In this document: positions 1 to 6,190 of the stretch, piece after piece
How the letters are laid out: every line of letters starts with the position of its first letter
How positions within the stretch are numbered: position 1 is the first letter of the stretch
Source: JACRBK01 sp964427955
GTDB lineage: Bacteria; Chloroflexota; Anaerolineae; Aggregatilineales; Aggregatilineaceae
Length of the DNA: 10,163 nucleotides
Assembly (NCBI GenBank): GCA_964427955.1
Contig: CAYRWY010000198.1
Coordinates: forward strand, 1-10,163
Direction of reading: 5' to 3'
The notes under the pieces: model-generated
What the model was told of the DNA's origin: nothing
What the model saw: the letters and a program-made list of their open reading frames with translations, nothing else
Database searches by the model: none
Program-made: the position numbers and the translations under genes

Positions 1-185
1 CCGCGGTCGAGGCAGCGCTCGCCAGCGTCGATGCGGCCAAGCGCCAACGGTTGGTCCGGCTGGCGGAGGCGTACCTGGCGGCGCACGAGTGGCAGGATCG
101 CCCGTGGCGGATCACGGTGGTAGCGGTCGCCTTCGAGGGGAAAACCGTGGCGATGGAGATCATCAAAGATGCCGTCGAGTGGTAA
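1..185 (+). CDS. YraN-family (UPF0102) protein, 3' end only
   Basis: The reading frame is open from the window edge (first full codon at base 3) to a TAA at 183-185, giving about 60 C-terminal residues. The segment KRQRLVRLAEAYLA, followed by RPWRITVVAV and an ending of the type I.DAVEW, matches the C-terminal half of the UPF0102/YraN family. That family is small and has a restriction-endonuclease-like fold; its cellular role is poorly defined, although nuclease or recombination roles have been proposed. The N-terminal half with the presumed catalytic E/D/QXK residues lies outside the window, so activity cannot be judged. The stop codon lies 17 bases inside miaA, so the two genes are probably co-transcribed and translationally coupled. 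The assignment rests on motif memory, not on a search. Confidence 0.72.
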   Translation, partial: AVEAALASVDAAKRQRLVRLAEAYLAAHEWQDRPWRITVVAVAFEGKTVAMEIIKDAVEW

Positions 186-1113
186 CCTACCCCTGGTGGT
201 CATCCTGGGGCCGACGGCCTGCGGCAAGACTGCCCTGGCGGTGCAGATGGCCCAGGCGCTGGACGGCGAGATCGTCAGCGCCGACAGCCGCCAGATCTAC
301 CGGCGGATGGACATCGGCACGGCCAAGCCGACCCCCGCCGAACGTGCCGCCGCGCCGCATCACCTGATCGATCTCGTCAACCCGGACGAGACCTTTACGC
401 TGGCGCAGTACCAACGCGCGGCCTATGACACGATCCGGGACATGCACGCGCGGGGCAAGCTGCCGCTGCTGGTCGGCGGGACCGGGCAGTACATCACGGC
501 GGTGACCGAGGGCTGGAGCATCCCCGAAGTGCCGCCAAATCCGCCGATTCGCGCCGAGTTGGAGGCGTTCGCGGGGGAGCATGGCGCAGAGGCGCTGCAC
601 GCGCGGCTGAACGCCGCCGATCCCGACGCCGCGCGCGCCATCGATTATCGCAACGTGCGGCGCGTGGTCCGGGCGCTGGAAGTTTATCTGACCACCGGGA
701 CGCCGATCACGGCCTTGCAGCAGAAAAGCCCCCCGCCCTACCGGGTGCTGATCCTGGGGCTGACGAGGCCGCGCGACGACCTGTACGCGCGCGTCGATAC
801 ACGGATCGACCGCATGGTCGAGGACGGGCTGCTGGACGAGGTGCGCGGATTATTGGAAGCGGGATATACTTGGGCATGTCCGGCCATGAGCGGGTTAGGC
901 TATCTACAATGGCGCGCCACCCTGGAGGGGAACGCCAGCGCCGCGGACGCGATCACGGCCATCCGGCGTGAAACCCGCTCGTTCGTGCGCCGCCAATACA
1001 CCTGGTTCAACGGTCACGACCAGGGACTGCACTGGGTGGAGATGACGACCACCCCACCCGACGAGGTGATCGGGATGGTTCGAGACTGGCTCTCTCATCA
1101 CGAGGTGCTATGA
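169..1113 (+). CDS. miaA: tRNA dimethylallyltransferase MiaA
   Basis: MiaA transfers a dimethylallyl group from DMAPP to N6 of A37 in tRNAs that read codons starting with U, forming i6A in the cytoplasm. The 314-residue length is normal for the family. Visible motifs are the P-loop GPTACGKT (14-21), the DSRQIYRRMDIGTAKP block (39-54) with the catalytic Asp39, APHHLID (62-68), VGGTGQY (102-108), RRVVRALEVY for the tRNA-binding insert, and the family's C-terminal RRETRSFVRRQYTWF stretch (from about 266). The ATG at 169 has a GGAG at 155-158, ten bases upstream, and lies inside the preceding YraN-like gene (17-base overlap). The stop codon overlaps the next ATG as ATGA. No frameshift or missing key residue is seen, so this should be a functional housekeeping gene. 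Confidence 0.97.
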   Translation: MPSSGNLPLVVILGPTACGKTALAVQMAQALDGEIVSADSRQIYRRMDIGTAKPTPAERAAAPHHLIDLVNPDETFTLAQYQRAAYDTIRDMHARGKLPLLVGGTGQYITAVTEGWSIPEVPPNPPIRAELEAFAGEHGAEALHARLNAADPDAARAIDYRNVRRVVRALEVYLTTGTPITALQQKSPPPYRVLILGLTRPRDDLYARVDTRIDRMVEDGLLDEVRGLLEAGYTWACPAMSGLGYLQWRATLEGNASAADAITAIRRETRSFVRRQYTWFNGHDQGLHWVEMTTTPPDEVIGMVRDWLSHHEVL

Positions 1114-1874
1114 GACAACGATTTCAGACACCAGCGGCCCTGCAACAGCGGATCACCCAGGTCCGCGAGATGGACCGCATCACCATCGCGGTCATCGCGT
1201 CCATCGTCGCGCTGGGAGTCGCGGTTGTGTTCCCCTGGTTCATCCCGGCGGCGAAACACGGCGTGGACTGCTACAGCCTGCCCCAGCCGATTGGCGGCAA
1301 CAACCGCTCGCTGCTGGCGCAGGTCGGGCAGGACGTTCAGAATCTCAAGGTAGAACTCGACCTGGACAGTAACTCGATCAACCTGAACCAGAATCTCAAA
1401 GGCCGGGTCACGTTCGTAAACCATGACATCGGTCCGGTGATCCTGTTCCTGGCACCCGACCGCACGATCACCGCCAACAAATATCACATCGGGCTGCGTT
1501 TCGAACTCGCCTCTGTGAACGACACCACCCCTATCGACCAGGGCATCGTCCCTCAGCCCTGGACCGACACAACCTCTCCCCGGATCGACACCTGGGCTAC
1601 CCCCGCCTACCTGCACCTGCTGGGATCGCGCTCGCGCTGCACGGTGGAATTCAGCTTCAACCTTCAACAGTTGTCCGCCAGCACCACCGGAGTCAGCTTG
1701 TCACCAGGGGATTACCGCCTCCAGGCCACCTACTATAACAACAACATCGGCGGCACCCGCCCTGCCGATTACTCTTTCGCGACGGTGACCGCGACCGCGG
1801 CGTATGCCGATCAAGGGTTGTGGGTTGGAGAGCTTAACACGCAGGAGATCCGGTTCACCGTGGGCGGGCCGTAA
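1110..1874 (+). CDS. One-TM exported protein of unknown function coupled to miaA
   Basis: I do not recognise this 254-residue protein. A charged 22-residue N-terminus is followed by one hydrophobic segment (about 24-46, ITIAVIASIVALGVAVVFPW), then a soluble region of about 200 residues. That region is rich in Thr, Asn and alternating hydrophobic residues, suggesting a beta-sandwich on the outer face. Phrases such as LKGRVTFVN (97-105) and LSPGDYRLQATYYN (197-210) resemble Ig/CARDB-type or exported-inhibitor-type domains, but this is only an impression of fold. Two cysteines (54 and 177) sit in the exported part and could form a disulfide. The start ATG overlaps the miaA stop as ATGA, with GAGGTG at 1102-1107 as ribosome site, so translation is probably coupled to miaA. 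By eye the gene is less GC-rich than its neighbours. It ends just before a C/G-rich hairpin repeat. Confidence 0.85.
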   Translation: MRQRFQTPAALQQRITQVREMDRITIAVIASIVALGVAVVFPWFIPAAKHGVDCYSLPQPIGGNNRSLLAQVGQDVQNLKVELDLDSNSINLNQNLKGRVTFVNHDIGPVILFLAPDRTITANKYHIGLRFELASVNDTTPIDQGIVPQPWTDTTSPRIDTWATPAYLHLLGSRSRCTVEFSFNLQQLSASTTGVSLSPGDYRLQATYYNNNIGGTRPADYSFATVTATAAYADQGLWVGELNTQEIRFTVGGP

Positions 1875-1877
1875 GGC

Positions 1878-1921
1878 CCTCACCCCTGGCCCCTCTCCCA
1901 TAGAGAACGATGGGCGAGGGG
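1878..1921. repeat. C/G-rich hairpin repeat between convergent genes
   Basis: Bases 1890-1900 pair with 1911-1921 in an 11-bp stem with one mismatch and a 10-base loop. The 21 bases at 1878-1898 match the reverse complement of 10123-10143 at all but two positions, so this is one of two copies of a dispersed repeat in the window. It begins three bases after the stop codon of the upstream gene and lies 22 bases beyond the end of the opposing permease gene. It could work as a bidirectional transcription stop, but the only homopolymer run nearby (five A at 1922-1926) is on the wrong side for a standard intrinsic terminator on either strand. Short C/G-rich palindromes of this type occur repeatedly in several GC-rich genomes; the link to a particular family is from memory. 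Confidence 0.7.
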
Positions 1922-1942
1922 AAAAAGCGTCCCCACCCCATC

Positions 1943-2743
1943 TTACCGGCTTCCGGTTCTGGTCGCCCGATGCGGCGCGTTCGCCAGCAGGTTGATCGCG
2001 AAGACGGTCAGGCTGAGGGCGAGACCGGGCGCCAGCGCGATCCAGGGGGCGGTCTGGAAGGTGCGCCGCCCGTCGGCCAGCATCACGCCCCAGTCCGGCG
2101 CGGCAATATCCCCGCCGTAGCCGAGAAAGACCAGCGCGGCACTGTTGAGCAGCGCCCAACTGAGCGTCACGCCCGCAAAGGCCAGCAGGGGAGCCGCTGC
2201 CGCCGTGAGGATGTGCTGGCGCAGGATGTAGGCGGGCCGCGCGCCGACGGATCGCGCCGCCTCGACGAAGGCCCGCGTCCGCGCTTCGAGCACTGCCGCC
2301 CGCGTCACCCGCGCGTAGGGCGGAATCCCGGCGATCCCCACCGCCAGCGCGATCTGCGGCAGGCCGGTCCCCAGCCAGGTAATCAGCGCCAGCGCCAGCA
2401 GCAGCGCCGGAAAAGCCAGCAGCGCGTCCATGAGCGTCATCAGCGCCCGGTCGATCCAGCGCCCGGCGTAGCCCGCCGCCAGCCCGATCAGCAGTCCCGG
2501 CGGCAGCGTGACAATCATCACCAGCAGCACGGTGCCCAAGATCCGCCGCCCGCCGTACAGCACGCGGCTGAACACGTCGCGGCCCAGCAGATCGGTCCCG
2601 AAGGGATGCTCGCGTGACGGAGCCTGAAGCTGGACGTCGGGCGCGGCCTGGCGCGGATCGGCGGTCGCCAGCCAGGGCGCGAGCAGCGACGTCACGACCA
2701 CGATCCCCAGGATCAGCGCGGCAAGGCGGAGGCGGAGCGTCAT
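1943..2743 (-). CDS. ABC transporter permease, DppC/OppC type
   Basis: This is an inner-membrane permease (266 residues) of a peptide/nickel/oligosaccharide-type importer, expected to pair with the permease encoded just upstream. A first membrane helix (about 7-26) precedes the OppC-type signature HPFGTDLLGRDVFSR (46-60), then five further hydrophobic segments. The EAA loop that docks the ATPase is visible as FVEAARSVGARPAYILRQHIL (159-179), and FLGYGG with PDWGVML (206-222) is a typical OppC block. The C-terminus (NLLANAPHRATRTGSR) is short: the usual NLLGDALRD.LDPR tail is replaced by an unrelated basic end. The ATG overlaps the stop of the preceding permease gene (ATGA), and a GGAG lies eight bases upstream. 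The substrate cannot be read from the sequence. No ATPase gene follows; the next gene is convergent. Confidence 0.93.
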   Translation of the reverse strand: MTLRLRLAALILGIVVVTSLLAPWLATADPRQAAPDVQLQAPSREHPFGTDLLGRDVFSRVLYGGRRILGTVLLVMIVTLPPGLLIGLAAGYAGRWIDRALMTLMDALLAFPALLLALALITWLGTGLPQIALAVGIAGIPPYARVTRAAVLEARTRAFVEAARSVGARPAYILRQHILTAAAAPLLAFAGVTLSWALLNSAALVFLGYGGDIAAPDWGVMLADGRRTFQTAPWIALAPGLALSLTVFAINLLANAPHRATRTGSR

Positions 2744-3663
2744 CGCTCGATCTCCACGCGGGGGTCAACCAGGCCGTAGAGCACGTCGGCCAGGGCGTTG
2801 AGCAGGCTGTAGACCAGCGCCGACAGGATCACCAAGCCCTGCACGACCGGGTAATCGCGATCCCGCACGGCGGCCAGCAGCACGCGCCCCAGCCCGCGCC
2901 GCACGAAGATCGTCTCGGTGATCACCGTCCCGCCCAGCAGAAAGCCGAGCTGCAAGGCCACCACGGCGATCACCGGCAGCAGGCCGACGCGCAGCACGTG
3001 ATCGAGCACGTCCAGGTCGGACAGACCCTTGGCGCGGGCGGTGCGCACGAAATCCTGCGTGATCGTCTCGCGCAGACTGCTGGCGGTCACCTGGGCAATG
3101 CCGCCCGCCGCGTGGAAGCCTAACACGCACGCCGGGAGCAGCAGGGCGCGCACCCCGGTGCCGCTCACGCCGGGCAGCAGACGGAGTTTGACGGTGAACA
3201 GGTAGATCGCCAGCGTCGCCGTCCAGTAGACCGGCGTGGACAGGGCCAGCGCGATCAGGGCGTCGGCGGAGAGGCGCAGCGGACGCAGCCGGACGATCCC
3301 GGCCACGAGACCCAATCCCACGCCGACCGCCAGCGCGATCAGCAGCCCCGCCAGCGCCAACACCAATGTCGGAGCGGCGTTCTGCGCGATCAATTCCGTC
3401 ACCGGCTGGCCGGAGATCAGCGACTCGCCCCAGTCGCCGCGCACGACGCCCACGAGATAAGCGAGGTACTGTTGGCTGAGCGGATCGTTCAGGCCCAACT
3501 GATCCCGCCGCAACGCGATCTCGTCCGGTCCCGCGCCGGACAGGGCCAGCGTCGAATCGACGGCATCGCCCGGCAGGCCGCGCAGCACGACGAAGGCCAG
3601 TGTCAGCGCCAGCGCGATCACGACCGGCACGGTGCTGAGACGGCGCAGCAGGTAGGCAATCAC
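2740..3663 (-). CDS. ABC transporter permease, DppB/OppB type
   Basis: This 307-residue integral membrane protein is the first of two permeases in the importer. MIAYLLRRL at the N-terminus, GDWGESLISGQPV (76-88), STPVYW (142-147), the EAA-like loop DFVRTARAKGLS (204-215), ETIFVRRGLGRVLL (250-263), DYPVVQG (270-276) and the terminal DPR (300-302) follow the DppB/OppB pattern in order. Six hydrophobic segments are visible. The start codon is GTG (bases 3661-3663 on the reverse strand), supported by a very G-rich ribosome site (GGTGGGGGG) a few bases upstream. The gene lies 80 bp after the solute-binding-protein gene with an intrinsic terminator between them, so its expression should be lower than that of the binding protein. 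Its stop overlaps the start of the second permease. Confidence 0.94.
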   Translation of the reverse strand: MIAYLLRRLSTVPVVIALALTLAFVVLRGLPGDAVDSTLALSGAGPDEIALRRDQLGLNDPLSQQYLAYLVGVVRGDWGESLISGQPVTELIAQNAAPTLVLALAGLLIALAVGVGLGLVAGIVRLRPLRLSADALIALALSTPVYWTATLAIYLFTVKLRLLPGVSGTGVRALLLPACVLGFHAAGGIAQVTASSLRETITQDFVRTARAKGLSDLDVLDHVLRVGLLPVIAVVALQLGFLLGGTVITETIFVRRGLGRVLLAAVRDRDYPVVQGLVILSALVYSLLNALADVLYGLVDPRVEIER

Positions 3664-3678
3664 AGTCCCCCCACCCTC

Positions 3679-3707
3679 AAAAAACAGGGCGCAGCAAGCA
3701 GCGCCCT
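3679..3707 (-). terminator. Intrinsic terminator/attenuator between binding protein and permease
   Basis: On the minus strand, a perfect 7-bp GC-rich stem (bases 3701-3707 pairing with 3686-3692) with an eight-base loop is followed by G and then a run of six T (3684-3679). This is the classic form of a Rho-independent terminator. It lies 37 bases downstream of the solute-binding-protein stop codon and 16 bases upstream of the permease GTG. In binding-protein importers such a partial stop usually gives excess binding protein over permease, and that is the likely role here. The alternative is a full stop, with the permeases transcribed from a promoter in this gap; I see no clear one. Confidence 0.82.
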
Positions 3708-3743
3708 TAGGATACGGTCATCAGATTTCCTGCCAGACGTTAA

Positions 3744-5393
3744 TCACGGCGTCAGCAGAATATTGGTCAGCAGCGGCCACCAGCCCTGCGCGGCGAAGAT
3801 CACGCCATCCAGCCGCGCGCTGGTGCCGTCCAGATTGACGTAATCGCGGATCGGCAGCACCACCGCCTGATCCATCAGCCGCTCCTGGATCGAGGCGTAG
3901 AGCGGCGCGCGGGTTTCGTCCGCGACCTGGCGGGTCGCCTCGTTCAGCCAACCATCGACCTCCGGATCGCTGAAGCCGGACCAGTTGTTCGCGCCGCCGG
4001 TCAGAAAATACTGGTTGAGCACGCTGGCATCGACGTTGAAATCGTAGAAGGCGATCAGGTTGTAGGCGCGCTCGTCGGCAGTGGCATAGCTGCGCAGCGT
4101 CGGCAGATCGGCCACCTGGATCAGTTCCAGCTCGATGCCAATGTCGGCCCACTGGCTCTGGATCAACTGCGCCACGTCGGAAAGCTGGTTCCAGGGCGCG
4201 AAGACCATCGTCAGCTTGAGCTTTTCGCCGTTGCGGTCCAGCGTGCCGTCGGCGTCGCTGTCGGTCCATCCGGCGCTGGCCAGCAGCGACCGGGCGTATT
4301 CCGCGTCGAAAGGATAGAGCGTTTCGAGCGCCGTGTCGTAGAACGGCGTGATGGCACTCAGCGGCCCATGCGCCACCGGCGACAGGCCCTGAAACACCGC
4401 ATCCACAATCGCCGTGCGGTTGGTGGCATAGATCAACGCCTGGCGGACCGCCTGTTCATCGGTCGGCGCGCGCTGAACGTTGAAGACAAAATGCTGGCTC
4501 ATGCCCGGCACCGGCACGCGGAACACCTTGAGCGAGGCGTCACTTTGCAGCAGCTCGACGTCCGTCGGCAGCAGCTCGCCGATCATCTGGACCGCCCCAC
4601 TCTGCAAAGCCAGGGCGCGCGTCGGCGGATCTTCGTAGAAGCGAAATTCGATGGTGTCCAGCGATTGGGCGGTATGCGGCGCGTAGAACACCGGCCCCCA
4701 GGCGTAGTCCTCGTTGCGCTTCAGGGTGATGTGATCCCCCGCGACGAAGTCCACCAGCTTGTACGGGCCGGTCCCCACCTGGTGGAATTGGTAATTGTTC
4801 TTGGTATACTTCCCCAATGCCTTGGGGCTGGCGATGCCGAGATAGACCTGGCTCAAGCCGTCGAGCAGCGGGGCATACGGCTCCGACAGGTGCAGCATGA
4901 TGGTGTAATCGTCGAGCAGGGTATAGCCGGTGTAGGGTCCGAGCAGAAACTTGGCCTTGCCGGACGCATTGTCAGGATTCATGATGCGGTCCAGGTTCAC
5001 GGCGACGGCCTGCGCGTTGAAGGGCGTGCCATCGTGGAACTTGACATCCTGGCGCAGATAGAAGGTCCACGTCAGGCCGTCCGGCGACATCTCCCACCGT
5101 TCCGCCAGGCCGGGCACGAACTCGTTGGTCTGCGGATGGCGGTAGATCAGCGTGTCGTAGACCGAATAGAACGGGATGCCCAACTCGCTCGAACGGAAGA
5201 TGTGCGGATCGAAACCGGACGCGTTGAGCGTCAGCCCGTAAACGATCTTGTTGCCCGCCTGGCCGTCCGATCCCGCATCCTCGCGGAGCACCAGGATCGC
5301 GATGATCATGACCACCAGGCACAGAACAATCCCCAGCGTGCCCAGGACACCCAGCCCGACCGGCCCTCGCCGGCGCGATGATCCGAGACTCAT
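3744..5393 (-). CDS. ABC transporter solute-binding protein, family 5 (DppA/OppA type)
   Basis: This 549-residue extracytoplasmic binding protein belongs to SBP_bac_5, the family that captures peptides, nickel chelates or oligosaccharides for DppBC-type permeases. The family signature is clear: GLAERWEMSPDGLTWTF (95-111) then LRQDVKFHDGTPF (113-125). VGTGPYKLVDF (206-216), RNEDYAW (226-232), FRFYEDPPTRALALQSGAVQ (250-269), RQALIYATNRTAIVD and the LLASAGW block follow in the usual order. The N-terminus has basic residues and one long hydrophobic segment (about 13-36). A Cys at 25 sits inside it, but the residues before it (I-V-L) do not make a good lipobox, so an uncleaved membrane anchor is as likely as a lipoprotein. 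AGGAG lies six bases before the ATG. The ATG overlaps the stop of the methyltransferase gene (ATGA). Substrate specificity is not evident. Confidence 0.95.
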   Translation of the reverse strand: MSLGSSRRRGPVGLGVLGTLGIVLCLVVMIIAILVLREDAGSDGQAGNKIVYGLTLNASGFDPHIFRSSELGIPFYSVYDTLIYRHPQTNEFVPGLAERWEMSPDGLTWTFYLRQDVKFHDGTPFNAQAVAVNLDRIMNPDNASGKAKFLLGPYTGYTLLDDYTIMLHLSEPYAPLLDGLSQVYLGIASPKALGKYTKNNYQFHQVGTGPYKLVDFVAGDHITLKRNEDYAWGPVFYAPHTAQSLDTIEFRFYEDPPTRALALQSGAVQMIGELLPTDVELLQSDASLKVFRVPVPGMSQHFVFNVQRAPTDEQAVRQALIYATNRTAIVDAVFQGLSPVAHGPLSAITPFYDTALETLYPFDAEYARSLLASAGWTDSDADGTLDRNGEKLKLTMVFAPWNQLSDVAQLIQSQWADIGIELELIQVADLPTLRSYATADERAYNLIAFYDFNVDASVLNQYFLTGGANNWSGFSDPEVDGWLNEATRQVADETRAPLYASIQERLMDQAVVLPIRDYVNLDGTSARLDGVIFAAQGWWPLLTNILLTP

Positions 5394-6094
5394 AGCGCGC
5401 TCCTACCCAGGTACAGGCCGCGCCCGGTCAGCCCTTGCGGGTCGTAGATCACTTCCAGCCCGGCGGCTTCGAACGCGGCCTGATATTCCTCGGACGTGAA
5501 CAGGCCCAACTCGTGCACTTCGGTGAAGTAGCTCACACCCTGCGGCACGGCGACCATATAGTGAAAGACATTACGGCTGAAGCCGTCCTCTTGCTCGCTG
5601 ATCGTCATGCGCGCGATCTTGAGATCGGGTTGATCCACGAAGGTCGCATGAACCGTGCCGGGATGCCACATCTCCGGCGCAAACCAGGGCTCGACCGCGA
5701 GCAGGCCACCCGGCTTGAGATGGCGGGCCATCGCACCGACCGCCTGCCCCAGCCGCTCGACCGTCTTGACGTAACCGATAGCGCTGAACAGGCAGGTGAT
5801 CACGTCGAACAGCTCGCCCAGATCGAAGTCCAGCATGTCGGCCTGGTAAAATTCCACGCCGGGACAGCGTTGGCGCGCGAGATCGAGCAGACCGGCTTCG
5901 AGGTCCAGGCCCATCACGTTGTAGTGCTCGCGCAGAAATTCCAGGTGCCGCCCGGTCCCACACGCCACGTCGAGCAGCGACTGACCCGCGCTGTGCTGAT
6001 GCTGGGCGATCAGTGCCCGGAGCATCTCCACCTCGCGGCGATAGTCCTTGGCGCTATAAATCGCGTCGTAAAGTTGGGCGGATTTGGTATACAT
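5390..6094 (-). CDS. SAM-dependent methyltransferase, DesVI/TylM1 aminosugar N-methyltransferase-like
   Basis: This is a cytoplasmic class I methyltransferase (234 residues). The SAM-binding motif LLDVACGTG (40-48), acidic GLDL (62-65), QADMLDF (84-90), FDVITCLFSAIGYV (96-109), LKPGG (126-130), EPW (135-137), FTEVHELGLFTSEEY (190-204) and GRGLYLG (224-230) follow the pattern of N,N-dimethyltransferases acting on nucleotide-linked 3-amino-3,6-dideoxyhexoses (DesVI/TylM1) and related uncharacterised enzymes. No other sugar-nucleotide gene is present, so the acceptor is unknown. I chose the ATG at 6094 because relatives begin MY.....LYD.IY. A TTG at 6112 would add six residues (KAAVA-type extension). 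The stop codon overlaps the start of the binding-protein gene, making this the first gene of the transporter operon. Family level is confident; substrate is inference. Confidence 0.88.
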   Translation of the reverse strand: MYTKSAQLYDAIYSAKDYRREVEMLRALIAQHQHSAGQSLLDVACGTGRHLEFLREHYNVMGLDLEAGLLDLARQRCPGVEFYQADMLDFDLGELFDVITCLFSAIGYVKTVERLGQAVGAMARHLKPGGLLAVEPWFAPEMWHPGTVHATFVDQPDLKIARMTISEQEDGFSRNVFHYMVAVPQGVSYFTEVHELGLFTSEEYQAAFEAAGLEVIYDPQGLTGRGLYLGRSAL

Positions 6095-6129
6095 GGCCAC
6101 CGCAGCTTTCAACTCTCAACCATCCACGG

Positions 6130-6135
6130 TAGAAT
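6130..6135 (+). promoter_or_regulatory. Candidate -10 element for the 6191 gene cluster
   Basis: TAGAAT matches the -10 consensus at five of six positions and lies 55 bases upstream of the GTG start of the PrsW-like gene. The bases 17-18 upstream (TTTCAA region, about 6106-6112) make only a poor -35 box. It overlaps the region where the divergent operon's transcript would begin, so the two promoters may interfere. Confidence 0.22.
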
Positions 6136-6144
6136 CGTCCGGCA

Positions 6145-6173
6145 AGTCTACCACCAGCCCCGCCCGTATTCAA
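6145..6173 (-). promoter_or_regulatory. Candidate promoter for the methyltransferase-transporter operon
   Basis: On the minus strand, TTGAAT (6173-6168) and TAGACT (6150-6145) are separated by 17 bases, each matching the sigma-70 consensus at four of six positions. They lie 51-79 bases before the methyltransferase ATG, at the right place for a leading promoter in this divergent gap. The match is weak and could be chance. Confidence 0.3.
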
Positions 6174-6175
6174 GC

Positions 6176-6182
6176 GGAGGAG
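6176..6182 (+). promoter_or_regulatory. Ribosome binding site that fixes the GTG start at 6191
   Basis: GGAGGAG, a near-perfect Shine-Dalgarno sequence, ends eight bases before GTG 6191. The same frame stays open far upstream (to about 5435), but that part runs antisense through the methyltransferase gene. The ribosome site and the N-terminal sequence after it decide the start. Confidence 0.8.
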
Positions 6183-6190
6183 AAACACGC

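Noticed and set aside
1701..2768. A 355-codon minus-strand frame overlapping the permease.
   Set aside because: It is a shifted-frame shadow of the DppC-type gene; the frame at 1943-2743 has the permease signatures and membrane segments.
4368..5381. A 337-codon plus-strand frame opposite the solute-binding protein gene.
   Set aside because: It is the antisense of a well-supported family 5 binding protein and shows no domain pattern of its own.
5435..6190. Upstream extension of the PrsW-like frame.
   Set aside because: This part runs antisense through the methyltransferase and its translation is His/Arg/Gln-rich without structure; a strong ribosome site at 6176-6182 sets the start at GTG 6191.
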